Source of the DNA: Archaeoglobaceae archaeon
GTDB lineage: Archaea; Halobacteriota; Archaeoglobi; Archaeoglobales; Archaeoglobaceae
Length of the DNA stretch: 35,208 bases
NCBI GenBank assembly: GCA_026985525.1
Contig: JALSQI010000049.1
Span: 1 to 35,208 of the forward strand
Reading direction: 5' to 3'
The position numbers and the translations under genes were made by a program. This document shows, piece after piece, positions 6,724 through 16,566 of the stretch (positions are counted from its first letter, which is position 1; each line of letters starts with the position of its first letter). The notes under the pieces were generated by a model that worked only from the letters and a program-made list of their open reading frames with translations, ran no database searches and was not told where the DNA came from.

Positions 6724-8133
6724 ATGGTAGAAAAGATTAGAACTTTTCCACCTTCTCCAGTAAATGAAAAGTTGAGAACTTATAGAAAAGGAGAGTTAGC
6801 AGGAATTGTAAGAGTATCCGATAGATGCGTAGGATGTGACACTTGCAGAACCCAGTGTCCTACTGGAGCGATGATGGGTGAGATCGGGACGAGGCATTAC
6901 ATAGACTACGACATGTGCATAAACTGTGGTCAATGTTTGATAAACTGTCCTTTTGGTGCGATTGAACAAATGAGTTTTCTCGATGAAGTAATGAAAAAAT
7001 TAGAAGACAAAAACTCTTTTGTTGTGGCAATAGTAGCTCCAGCTGTAAGAGTTGCGATAGCTGAGGAGTTTGGGAAGCCACCAGGGACATTAACAGTTTC
7101 GAACTTGCACTTAGCTTTGAAGAAAGCTGGATTTCACATATACGAAAACAACTTTGCTGCAGATCAGACGATAATGGAGGAGGGAACAGAACTCATAGGG
7201 AGGGTTGCGTATTGGGAGTTGGGGTTGAAAGAAATTGAATTCGAAATAAAAGACGTAAGACCAATCAGCTGGGTAAAAAAAGTAAAGTTAGATCTCAGCG
7301 AGTTTAAAAACAAACCGTTACCTCAATTTACATCTTGCTGTCCTGCGTGGGTTAGATATGCAGAAGTGTATTACCCTGAAATTTTACCGCACTTGTCGAG
7401 CTGTAAATCTCCGCAACAAATGGCAGGACCAACTGCAAAGACGTATGGGGCTTTAAAAGTTTGGAAAGTAAATCCAGAGAAGGTTTACACTGTTGGGATT
7501 ATGCCGTGTACGGCAAAAATATATGAGGCTTCAAGACCTGAATTCGACAGTGCTTGGAAGTGGTTGAAGGATAAAGGATTGGTTACCACTAAATTCAGAG
7601 ACGTTGACGCTGTTTTAACTACGAGAGATTTAGCAGAGCTGTTCAGGAGGAAAGGCATAAACCCGCTAAACTTTCCAAATAACGAAGAACCAGAAAACTT
7701 CGAGTGGTATAGTGGAGGAGGCACTATTTTCGGTACAAGTGGAGGTGTTATGGAGGCAGCCCTTAGATTTGCTTGGAGTGTTCTATCTGGTCAAGAACCG
7801 CCGGCAATTAGCGAAGATTGGAACTTTGTAAAAGTTAGGGGTTACACCCATCCAAGGGTTGAAGCAAAAGTTACGATACCTCTAAAGAAAGAGCTGAGAA
7901 ATGAAACTGGATTGGATGAATTAACGCTAAACGTTTGCGTGGTTAACGGGATTGGATACAGGGGTTTGCACATAAAAGAAGTTTTAGAAGAAGTTCTCGC
8001 AGGAACGAGTAAGTACCACTTTATAGAAGTCATGGCTTGCCCCGGAGGTTGCCTTAACGGAGGAGGTCAGCCAGTAGAGCCTATGGGAACTTCTTGGATA
8101 GACCCTGTTTTACCTTTACCGCTTGTGAGGTGA
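6724..8133 (+). CDS. hydA: [FeFe]-hydrogenase catalytic subunit, periplasmic Desulfovibrio type
   Basis: Catalyses reversible H2 oxidation at an H-cluster. Residues 30-80 hold two [4Fe-4S] ferredoxin motifs (C35, C38, C41, C45 and C65, C68, C71, C75). The H-cluster domain is complete. L1 TSCCPAW has C205 (proton shuttle) and ligand C206. L2 MPCTAKIYE has C262, K265 and E268. L3 MACPGGCLNGGGQP has ligands C439 and C443, with M260 and M437 lining the active site. At 469 aa it is slightly longer than D. desulfuricans HydA because of inserts near 275-290 and 361-395. There is no own signal peptide; export would rely on HydB. ATG 6724 follows GGTGGTGAA. It overlaps hydB. Sequence shows a true hydrogenase, not a Nar1-like relative. 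Maturases HydE, HydF and HydG are not in the window. Confidence 0.95.
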   Translation: MVEKIRTFPPSPVNEKLRTYRKGELAGIVRVSDRCVGCDTCRTQCPTGAMMGEIGTRHYIDYDMCINCGQCLINCPFGAIEQMSFLDEVMKKLEDKNSFVVAIVAPAVRVAIAEEFGKPPGTLTVSNLHLALKKAGFHIYENNFAADQTIMEEGTELIGRVAYWELGLKEIEFEIKDVRPISWVKKVKLDLSEFKNKPLPQFTSCCPAWVRYAEVYYPEILPHLSSCKSPQQMAGPTAKTYGALKVWKVNPEKVYTVGIMPCTAKIYEASRPEFDSAWKWLKDKGLVTTKFRDVDAVLTTRDLAELFRRKGINPLNFPNNEEPENFEWYSGGGTIFGTSGGVMEAALRFAWSVLSGQEPPAISEDWNFVKVRGYTHPRVEAKVTIPLKKELRNETGLDELTLNVCVVNGIGYRGLHIKEVLEEVLAGTSKYHFIEVMACPGGCLNGGGQPVEPMGTSWIDPVLPLPLVR

Positions 8134-8138
8134 TGACT

Positions 8139-8462
8139 TTGAGGTGGTTTGTTGAAAAACCTGCAAGTGTTAGAATAAAGAGAAGAACTTTGCTGAAAGC
8201 TTTTGGAATTGCCGTAGCTGCAATTGCAATTGGAGCGTATAAGGTAACTGACCTGTTCGTCCATAGAAACAAGTACATAAAGATGAGACAGAGCGGACAG
8301 TATAGGGATGACGAAAGAGTTAGAAAGAAGTATAGGCTTGCAGCGTCACATCAAAATCCGATGATAAAGAAGTTCTACGACGATTTTGCTGTTCAGCCTT
8401 TTGGGGAGATTAGCGAAGAACTCCTGCACACTAAGTACTTCCCAAGAACGAGGGGGTGGTAA
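8139..8462 (+). CDS. hydB: [FeFe]-hydrogenase small subunit with Tat signal
   Basis: Partner chain that wraps the catalytic subunit and carries it across the membrane. The N-terminus has a twin-arginine motif KRRTLLK followed by a hydrophobic stretch (FGIAVAAIAIGAY). The mature part matches the iron-hydrogenase small-subunit family, including the C-terminal block LLHTKYFPRTRGW, which corresponds to the LLHT-x-x-F segment of Desulfovibrio HydB. In Desulfovibrio the Tat signal on this subunit exports both chains. TTG 8139 is preferred (five bases after GAGGTGA); ATG 8133 overlaps the hydA stop and is the alternative. About 107 aa. Confidence 0.88.
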   Translation: MRWFVEKPASVRIKRRTLLKAFGIAVAAIAIGAYKVTDLFVHRNKYIKMRQSGQYRDDERVRKKYRLAASHQNPMIKKFYDDFAVQPFGEISEELLHTKYFPRTRGW

Positions 8463-8464
8463 AT

Positions 8465-9157
8465 GTGGGAGATGTAGTTTTAAGACATCCGCTTTCAAGC
8501 AGAATAGTGCACTTCGTAAACATGATTTGCTGGTATGGACTTTTCATTACGGGAATTTTAGTTTATCTAAAACTCGTAAGTAACTCAGAAAGAGCCTTAT
8601 TGATGAAACTGCACATATTCTTTGGAGCGATACTAACGTTCGTAATAGCAGCATATCTCGCATTAACTCCAGAGAGAGCGATGCTGTTTGTGCAAGAAGT
8701 TCTTAACTGGGATAAAGACACAATAGCTTGGTGGAAAAACTTTGGAGGATATCCATACAAGTTTCTTGGAAAAACCAAGCTTTACAAGTATATAGAAAAG
8801 TTCTGGTTTGCGAAACCGGGATGTCCTCCACAGACAAAGTACAACGCTGGTCAAAAGTTGCTTGGATTGACAGTAATAGCGAGCTTGTTCATTCTCGGAT
8901 TTACTGGATGGTTCCTTTACTTCTTCAGAGAGGCATTGGGCAAAAATGGAGTGTATTTATTCTTTAACTTGCACTTATGGATAGCAATATTGGTAACCCT
9001 ATTTGTAACGTTTGTTCACATACCCTTAGTCATAGTGAACTGGCCAGACTTCGTATCCATGTTCAGAATTGGTAGTGGTACCGTCCCAGTCGAGTGGGCT
9101 AAGGAACACAATCCAAAGTGGTTTGAAAACGATGTTGCAAAACTTGAGGAAAAATAA
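8465..9157 (+). CDS. Cytochrome b subunit of the hydrogenase (FdnI/HyaC type)
   Basis: Integral dihaem cytochrome b that should pass electrons from HydA/HydB to the membrane quinone pool. Four transmembrane helices lie at about residues 14-36, 48-66, 130-153 and 165-190. Candidate haem ligands are His16, His50, His170 and His185. The KYNAGQK segment before helix three is a hallmark of the formate dehydrogenase gamma / NiFe-hydrogenase cytochrome b family. GTG 8465 follows GGGGGTGG at a good distance; an in-frame GTG at 8456 overlaps that site. It is the third and last gene of the operon. Cytochrome b of this kind normally serves NiFe hydrogenases and formate dehydrogenases. Here it is paired with an [FeFe] enzyme. 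Confidence 0.88.
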   Translation: MGDVVLRHPLSSRIVHFVNMICWYGLFITGILVYLKLVSNSERALLMKLHIFFGAILTFVIAAYLALTPERAMLFVQEVLNWDKDTIAWWKNFGGYPYKFLGKTKLYKYIEKFWFAKPGCPPQTKYNAGQKLLGLTVIASLFILGFTGWFLYFFREALGKNGVYLFFNLHLWIAILVTLFVTFVHIPLVIVNWPDFVSMFRIGSGTVPVEWAKEHNPKWFENDVAKLEEK

Positions 9158-9163
9158 TTTTTT
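9158..9163 (+). terminator. T-run terminator after the hydrogenase operon
   Basis: Six T bases directly follow the cytochrome b stop codon, before the convergent regulator gene ends at 9165. Archaeal RNA polymerase terminates on short U tracts without a hairpin. Confidence 0.4.
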
Positions 9164-9164
9164 A

Positions 9165-9923
9165 TTATAATTTAAATATTTTAGAATTTTTCAGTACGTG
9201 TATGTATAGCTGTTCACCCCATTCAACGCAGTTTGCATCTTTACAGACAAGAGCTCTCCTATAATCGAAAATTCCATTTTTTAAATAAAAATATATTATC
9301 AAATTATTTTCAGTTACGATAAAAGAGAATTTGTAACTCCTATTTGAAATATATAACTTTACATTGGGTTTAGAAATTCCAATTTTGAGTTTATCTACGT
9401 GTTTTGATAACAATTCCTCTAAAACCCCTCTACTAACGACGATTTCTATAGATTTGCTATTAGCTGCTTCGAGAAAAACATCTACGTATTCCGGAAAGAA
9501 TACGTTTGCATAACCCTTAATTCTTTTAGCGTCTCTCACAGCGTTAATGAAGGCTTTTTCAAGACAAAAGAAATCGCAACACTTCTCCGTTAAGCGAGCA
9601 TTCTCTAACATGTACAATCTATCCATCAAGTATGGGGGGATATCCTGAAAATCGTATTCTTTTAAGGCTTCAATCTCACACAGTTTTTCGAAACCTTCAA
9701 TAACTTCGTAAACGTTTAGCAGTAAATAACCTTTTGACGTCATTTTACAATAATTACCTGAAACTTCAACAAGACCTAAGTTCTCCGCTTTGTTGAGTAT
9801 CTGACTTACACGGGAAATTGAAACGTTGAGCTTTTCTTTCAACTCGTTTTTATTAACAACGCCGGAATCGAGCAGTTTTAGAACTTGGATTATTCGGGGG
9901 GAAAATAGGGCGTAGAATGACAT
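9165..9923 (-). CDS. Winged-helix transcriptional regulator, FilR1/DUF1724 family
   Basis: Archaeal DNA-binding regulator. Residues 8-70 form a winged helix (a KNELKEKLNVSISRVSQILNK type recognition region). Residues 120-250 match the FilR1 middle/sensor domain, including its typical ending of basic residues, a WG pair and a hydroxyl/hydrophobic run (CVEWGEQLYIHVLKNS). Several Cys (CCDFFC near residue 114-119, and two in the last 30 residues) could sense redox state or metal. ATG 9921-9923 has no ribosome site; AT-rich TATA-like sequence lies about 25-30 bases upstream, suggesting a leaderless message. It is convergent with the hydrogenase operon and divergent from gyrB, so either could be a target; this is inference. 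Confidence 0.82.
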   Translation of the reverse strand: MSFYALFSPRIIQVLKLLDSGVVNKNELKEKLNVSISRVSQILNKAENLGLVEVSGNYCKMTSKGYLLLNVYEVIEGFEKLCEIEALKEYDFQDIPPYLMDRLYMLENARLTEKCCDFFCLEKAFINAVRDAKRIKGYANVFFPEYVDVFLEAANSKSIEIVVSRGVLEELLSKHVDKLKIGISKPNVKLYISNRSYKFSFIVTENNLIIYFYLKNGIFDYRRALVCKDANCVEWGEQLYIHVLKNSKIFKL

Positions 9924-12764
<2,841 letters not shown>

Positions 12765-12765
<1 letters not shown>

Positions 12766-13235
12766 TAAAGCTTGCACAACCAATCGCTTATAATTCTGTC
12801 GTATTCTGAGGTGTGTTTAAAAGCTTCACAGGCATACTTTAACTTGAGTTTATCTACTTTCGGGAAATTTTTTGCTACCTCACTATACTGTTCCGGTTTG
12901 CAAACTACCAGCACTTTTTTGTAATTCTTTGCAGCAGCCCTTATCAATGCCACACCACCGACATCTATGTTTTCAATTGAGCTGGGGGAGTAGAGATTCA
13001 CAACGACTAAATCTATCTCTCCAGATTCTATCATTTCAAAAACTACTGGATGTAGCGTTTTCAGAGTTTTTTTCTCCACAATTCCCGTTAATTCAGAAAG
13101 CTTTTTTACTTCAATACCTTTACTTTTCAGGTATTCAGCCGTTCCGGAAGTAGCTAAAATATCTCTATGTTTAGCCACGACCTTAGCCAAATTTTCACAG
13201 CCTTCTTTTTTGCTCAGACTGAACAGAGCGAACAT
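12765..13235 (-). CDS. Stand-alone IMP cyclohydrolase-like domain (PurH N-terminal)
   Basis: Resembles only the N-terminal IMP cyclohydrolase (MGS-like) domain of PurH, which closes FAICAR to IMP. Matching blocks in order are ALFSLSKKEG, LATSGTAEYL, ELTGIVEKKTLKTLHP, DLVVVNLY, ENIDVGGVALIRAAAKN, and a short C-terminal helix ending DRIISDWL. The AICAR transformylase half is absent and the whole gene is 156 aa. Many archaea use PurO instead, so a PurH half-gene is a known but uncommon solution. Compared with bacterial PurH, the region after KTLHP (normally containing HGG) is shortened. It is translationally coupled to aroK. ATG 13235 has no ribosome site, fitting a leaderless message. Confidence 0.75.
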
Positions 13236-13315
13236 GCTTTGTATTGGAATTCTACTTTTACAATTTTTTCGGCTACAGGTAAGGAAGTAAAGAGAAGTAA
13301 AGAAGTAGGCTTAGA

Positions 13316-13388
13316 AGCCGCCGCCGGGATTTGAACCCGGGACCTGGTGATTACAAGTCACCCGCTCTGCCAGCTAAGCCACGGCGGC
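13316..13388 (-). tRNA. tRNA-Thr (anticodon TGT)
   Basis: Read on the minus strand: acceptor GCCGCCG pairs with CGGCGGC, a D-arm with TAGCTGGCAGAGC follows, then anticodon stem GGTGA/TCACC with loop CTTGTAA (anticodon TGT), and T arm CCGGG-TTCAAAT-CCCGG. The discriminator is T, and CCA is not encoded. There is no intron. It lies between rlmE and the PurH-like gene, all in the same direction. Confidence 0.96.
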
Positions 13389-13431
13389 TTCAATTGGTAG
13401 GTAGATGCTGGAGATAAAAAAATTTTGCTCA

Positions 13432-14046
13432 TTACTCTACAAAAAACACTTCTTTCGCTCGTTTAAATCCTTTTCCAACAAAGTATATCTCAGCACTTCT
13501 CTTTCTTGACGCTGGAGGGCTGTGGAATTTTTTAAACCTGAAAAATGGTTTTAATTCTCTAAAAACTCTTTGACTTTCTTCTCCTTGAAACATTTTGACT
13601 AAGAAGTTGCCACCCGGTTTTAAAACGATTTTAGCTATCCTAAAAGCTGATAAAACCAATTCTACAGACCTCAGGTGATCTATAGACCAGTGTCCTGTAA
13701 TCTTCGGTGCAGCATCGCAAATAACTACGTCGTACTCTTTGCAGACGGACTTTATTTTATCTAAGGTTTCTTCGTCGTTTATATCTCCCCTAATAAAAGT
13801 TACACCTTCTATTGGCCTCATAGGATTTAAATCGACTGCTACTACTTCAGCTCCGAACTCTACACACACTTGGCTCCATCCACCGGGAGTGGCTCCAAGA
13901 TCTAATACTTTGTCGCCTTCTCTTATCAATTTAAACGTTTTATTCATCTGAATTAGCTTGAAAGCGGCTCTACTTCTGTATCCTCTCTTTTTTGCTTCCC
14001 AGTAGTAGTAATCCTGCCTATCTTGACTCCTTCTCGGTTTTGGCAT
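13432..14046 (-). CDS. rlmE: 23S rRNA 2'-O-methyltransferase RlmE (FtsJ)
   Basis: Methylates the ribose of a uridine in the 23S A-loop. The 204-aa protein has YRSRAAFKLIQ (catalytic Lys), SAM loop VLDLGATPGGWSQV, acidic VAVDLNP, VICDAAP (catalytic Asp), NFLVKMFQG (catalytic Lys) and SAEIYFV (catalytic Glu), so the K-D-K-E tetrad is intact. I start at ATG 14046 (MPKPRRSQDRQDYYY), which is the family N-terminus. A longer frame to 14130 would translate a repeated promoter-like element and adds no conserved sequence. tRNA-Thr follows 43 bases downstream. Confidence 0.95.
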   Translation of the reverse strand: MPKPRRSQDRQDYYYWEAKKRGYRSRAAFKLIQMNKTFKLIREGDKVLDLGATPGGWSQVCVEFGAEVVAVDLNPMRPIEGVTFIRGDINDEETLDKIKSVCKEYDVVICDAAPKITGHWSIDHLRSVELVLSAFRIAKIVLKPGGNFLVKMFQGEESQRVFRELKPFFRFKKFHSPPASRKRSAEIYFVGKGFKRAKEVFFVE

Positions 14047-14106
14047 AAGCTTAATTGAACGATGTATGAGATTAAGTTTTTGTTCGTTTTTTGCTAACTT
14101 CGTCAA

Positions 14107-14147
14107 ATATACAAATCGTCGAATATACAAAGTGAGATATATACAAA
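14107..14147. repeat. Three ATATACAAA direct repeats with 16-bp period
   Basis: ATATACAAA occurs at 14107-14115, 14123-14131 and 14139-14147, exactly 16 bases apart each time; the seven bases between them differ. On the minus strand the unit reads TTTGTATAT, TATA-like for rlmE. It lies in the divergent gap 14047-14252 between rlmE and the PGF-CTERM protein gene. The rest of that gap is AT-rich with no frame. A protein-binding array is likely but unproven. Confidence 0.55.
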
Positions 14148-14252
14148 ACGTTACTCCATAAGGATCAAAAATTTCAAAACTATTTCAGAATTATGATATC
14201 CTACAACAAAAAATCGAAAAGTTTATAAATTTTTAAAAATTTTTAAAAAACG

Positions 14253-15167
14253 ATGAAAGATAAAACAGTGATTGCAGTATTACTAACAATAATTATAGCT
14301 TTAGTAGTTGTAACTGTAGCATTCAATCCAATTAAAAGTGAACACCCTTACATAGTAATAGAAAGAGTAAATGCAAAAATTAAAAACGTGAATTACAGTT
14401 CCGTTTCTATAGAATTTATACTAAGCATGCATTCAAACAGAGAAGTAAAAAATGCAACTTTAATTACGAGCGTTTACGATGAAAAAACGAGGTTGTTACT
14501 CGAAGAGTTGAAAAAGAACTTCAGCGGGAAAGGTGATTTTACTGTAACGGTAAACGGTAGTTTTAGCAGGCTTAGAGGCTACATCGTTAAGTTTACAGTC
14601 TTAAAACATCCGGAGGCTATGAGAGGTCTAATTTTAACCAACTTGAATGAATTAACTCCGCCAAACAGCGAGTTAATGGTTAATTTAAAGAGTATGGACT
14701 TTAGAATTTTGAATGTCAGTAATAACAAAGTAAGAGTGTGTGTGGAAATGTATTTCCAGCCTTGGAAAGCTTACAACAACGTAACGTTCCACATTAAAGC
14801 TATACAGTACGAATCTAAGGTTTTGGCTGATGAAAAGTGGATCCACAACGTAAACCTAAGTCCAGAAAGAACTGAAGTTTTACGATCAACTCTTGTTATA
14901 CCTGATAAGTACAACTACTTAATAGTCGTAGAAGCTTGGAGAAACGGATTCTTAGTAAAAAGCTGGAAGAACGTACTAAATCTAAATCCCGAAAAGCCCG
15001 TAAAAAACGTTACTCAAGTAAACTTCTCTTCTAAGAAGTTTATAAAGCCATTACCCCAACCAATTCCAAGAACGACCTATAAGAAAACTCCGGGATTTGA
15101 AGTTTTTGTTACTCTGTTGGTATTAGCTCTTACATGCTGGAGGTTTAGACGTGAGCGAAAGAATTAG
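14253..15167 (+). CDS. Exported surface protein with PGF-CTERM sorting signal
   Basis: A 304-residue protein with an N-terminal hydrophobic segment (about 5-24), a large beta-rich extracellular part with many Asn-x-Ser/Thr sites, and a C-terminal tail with PGFEVFVTLLVLALTCW followed by RFRRERKN. The Pro-Gly-Phe, hydrophobic helix, basic end layout is the PGF-CTERM signal recognised by archaeosortase A, which swaps the tail for a lipid anchor. The central domain resembles DUF7490-like archaeal extracellular proteins; I give that only as a suggestion. TTTATAAAT near 14222-14230 lies about 27 bases before ATG 14253, so the message is probably leaderless. It overlaps the next gene by 17 bases. 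Confidence 0.78.
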   Translation: MKDKTVIAVLLTIIIALVVVTVAFNPIKSEHPYIVIERVNAKIKNVNYSSVSIEFILSMHSNREVKNATLITSVYDEKTRLLLEELKKNFSGKGDFTVTVNGSFSRLRGYIVKFTVLKHPEAMRGLILTNLNELTPPNSELMVNLKSMDFRILNVSNNKVRVCVEMYFQPWKAYNNVTFHIKAIQYESKVLADEKWIHNVNLSPERTEVLRSTLVIPDKYNYLIVVEAWRNGFLVKSWKNVLNLNPEKPVKNVTQVNFSSKKFIKPLPQPIPRTTYKKTPGFEVFVTLLVLALTCWRFRRERKN

Positions 15168-15369
15168 AGCATCAGATGTGCTGATAATTGTTTTAGGGAT
15201 CTTTATCCTAATTGTTTTAATAGAACTTTACTTTACTCTAAATGAGCTAATCTCAACTTGGATTAGCTACAAATACTCTCCAATTTATCAAACTCTCCTC
15301 AACGCAGCAATTCTTGTAATATCTCTTTATTACATGAACAAGCTTATAAAAACACGAGACAAAAAATAA
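15151..15369 (+). CDS. Small two-span membrane protein
   Basis: A 72-aa protein with two hydrophobic helices at about residues 9-30 and 45-62, joined by a short polar loop and ending in Lys/Arg. GTG 15151 lies behind GGAGG at a normal distance, inside the end of the PGF-CTERM gene, so the two are translated from one message. No family recognised. It may be a membrane partner of the surface protein; this rests on the overlap only. Confidence 0.7.
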   Translation: MSERIRASDVLIIVLGIFILIVLIELYFTLNELISTWISYKYSPIYQTLLNAAILVISLYYMNKLIKTRDKK

Positions 15370-15372
15370 AAC

Positions 15373-15576
15373 TTAGGCTTTCAAAGCGAGCTTTATGTCC
15401 TCAGCTTTAACGGTCTTTCTACCAGCGTGCTTGGCTATTTCGATTGCCCTCTTAGCGACTTGTGTCGCCCACTCCTCAAGTATTTCCGCCATTGTTTCTC
15501 TTGCATCTTCACTAACTCTTTCAGCTCCAGCATTCCTTATAATTCTGTCTATTGGTGCAATGGGGAGTTCTCCCAT
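15373..15576 (-). CDS. Archaeal histone (HMf family)
   Basis: A single histone fold of 67 residues with no tails. Start [20 protein letters not shown], the central long helix and the closing [13 protein letters not shown] are the classic HMf pattern; the dimers wrap DNA in the nucleoid. ATG 15576 follows GAGGAGGTGA, the best ribosome site in the window, as expected for a highly made protein. TATA-like AATTATATATATTTG lies at 15617-15630 on the minus strand. The gene stands alone, 3' end to 3' end with the small membrane protein. Confidence 0.97.
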   Translation of the reverse strand: MGELPIAPIDRIIRNAGAERVSEDARETMAEILEEWATQVAKRAIEIAKHAGRKTVKAEDIKLALKA

Positions 15577-15724
15577 ACTTATTCACCTCCTCGACAGTTT
15601 TTCTGCCTTTTCAAATATATATAATTTTCGTTTGAATTCGGTTATAAGCCCTTTTTTGAGGCTTAAGAGTGAAGTTAGCAATTTTGTTGGAAAAACAGTA
15701 GATGTGAAATACTGGATAAAAAGT

Positions 15725-16381
15725 CTAAACGAATCTAACACCCAGATCGTGCATATCGTTCCTCAAAGCAACGTTTATCAGCAAAGGAGTTAGGCTCTCT
15801 ACAAGCCTCGAAGAGCTTAGTGGTCCAGCATCAAGCGCTCTCAATCCTTTTATGCTATTTACAACGTTTATAATTACTGTTTTTGCGTTGGAGTCATCTC
15901 CACATACAGGAACATCCCAGACGAATTCAGAGTTTAAATCAGCGAATTTTTTAGCGGGTATTGTGTGAAAAGCTGAAATTACTTTGCTGTCTTTGAGTAT
16001 AGAGGCTATTTTCTCAGCTGCTGAACCTTCTGGAGGTGGATTGTAAAAGAAAGTTTTGCCTTCTCTTCTCATCGGTACTGCTGGGGAAACAACTATTTTT
16101 CCATTTAAAGCCTCTTTAAGACGTTCAGCTGTTGAATAAATGTACTCACACGGTATTGCTAAGATAGCGACATCGCAGATCTCAGCTGCTTTCTCGTTTT
16201 CAGCGTAATCAATTTTTACTTCATGCCCTTCACTTCTTAATATTTTTTTATACTCTTCAGCTTTTTCTTTTGCTTTATCTTTACTCCTCGAACCAACTAT
16301 TACGTTGTATCCAGAAATAGCAAGCCTAAGACTTAATCCAATGCCTATGCTGCCCGTACCACCCAAAACCGCTACTTTCAT
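15725..16381 (-). CDS. fno: F420H2:NADP+ oxidoreductase
   Basis: Moves hydride between cofactor F420 and NADP in the cytoplasm. The 218-aa sequence begins with the Rossmann NADP site VAVLGGTGSIGIGL and continues GSRSKDKA, which selects NADP. Further on are VVSPAVP, SAFHTIPAKKFADL, DVPVCGDD, LDAGPLSSSRLVESLTPL and a C-terminal LGVRFV. These blocks match what I recall of the crystallised A. fulgidus enzyme closely. ATG 16381 has no strong ribosome site. A TTACTAA/TTAGTAA dyad lies 41 bases upstream. tRNA-Arg and dtdA are upstream in the same direction. Confidence 0.95.
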   Translation of the reverse strand: MKVAVLGGTGSIGIGLSLRLAISGYNVIVGSRSKDKAKEKAEEYKKILRSEGHEVKIDYAENEKAAEICDVAILAIPCEYIYSTAERLKEALNGKIVVSPAVPMRREGKTFFYNPPPEGSAAEKIASILKDSKVISAFHTIPAKKFADLNSEFVWDVPVCGDDSNAKTVIINVVNSIKGLRALDAGPLSSSRLVESLTPLLINVALRNDMHDLGVRFV

Positions 16382-16421
16382 TTGCTTGATTTTACCATAG
16401 CGAGTATTTAACTATTTTTAT

Positions 16422-16441
16422 TTACTAATTTTATTTAGTAA
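16422..16441. promoter_or_regulatory. TTACTAA-N6-TTAGTAA dyad upstream of fno
   Basis: Seven-base arms TTACTAA (16422-16428) and TTAGTAA (16435-16441) are exact inverted copies. They sit in the gap between tRNA-Arg and fno, where the fno promoter must be. The same half-site recurs in the dyad at 17480-17499. Confidence 0.4.
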
Positions 16442-16494
16442 TCTCTATAGAAATATGTCTATCCTACATTTTAGAAACGTTCGAAGTTAAAAAA

Positions 16495-16566
16495 CGCCCC
16501 GGCCGGGAATTGAACCCGGGTCGAGGGTTCCGGAGACCCTCAGGATTTCCACTACCCCACCGGGGC
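16495..16566 (-). tRNA. tRNA-Arg (anticodon CCG)
   Basis: On the minus strand the acceptor is GCCCCGG/CCGGGGC and the D-arm contains GGGGTAGTGG. The anticodon stem AGGGT/ACCCT encloses loop CTCCGGA (anticodon CCG). The T arm is CCGGG-TTCAATT-CCCGG, discriminator G, no encoded CCA and no intron. Its first 15 bases are also the last codons and stop of dtdA. Confidence 0.95.

Noticed and set aside
8094-8138. Longer start of HydB
   Set aside because: It would run through the end of hydA and place extra residues before the Tat signal; TTG 8139 has proper ribosome-site spacing.
14047-14130. 28-codon N-terminal extension of RlmE
   Set aside because: It translates part of a periodic ATATACAAA array and carries no conserved sequence; the family N-terminus begins at ATG 14046.
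15645-15665. TAAGCC/GGCTTA stem between histone and fno as a terminator or sRNA
   Set aside because: The stem is only six base pairs, with no box elements or T run in the right place.
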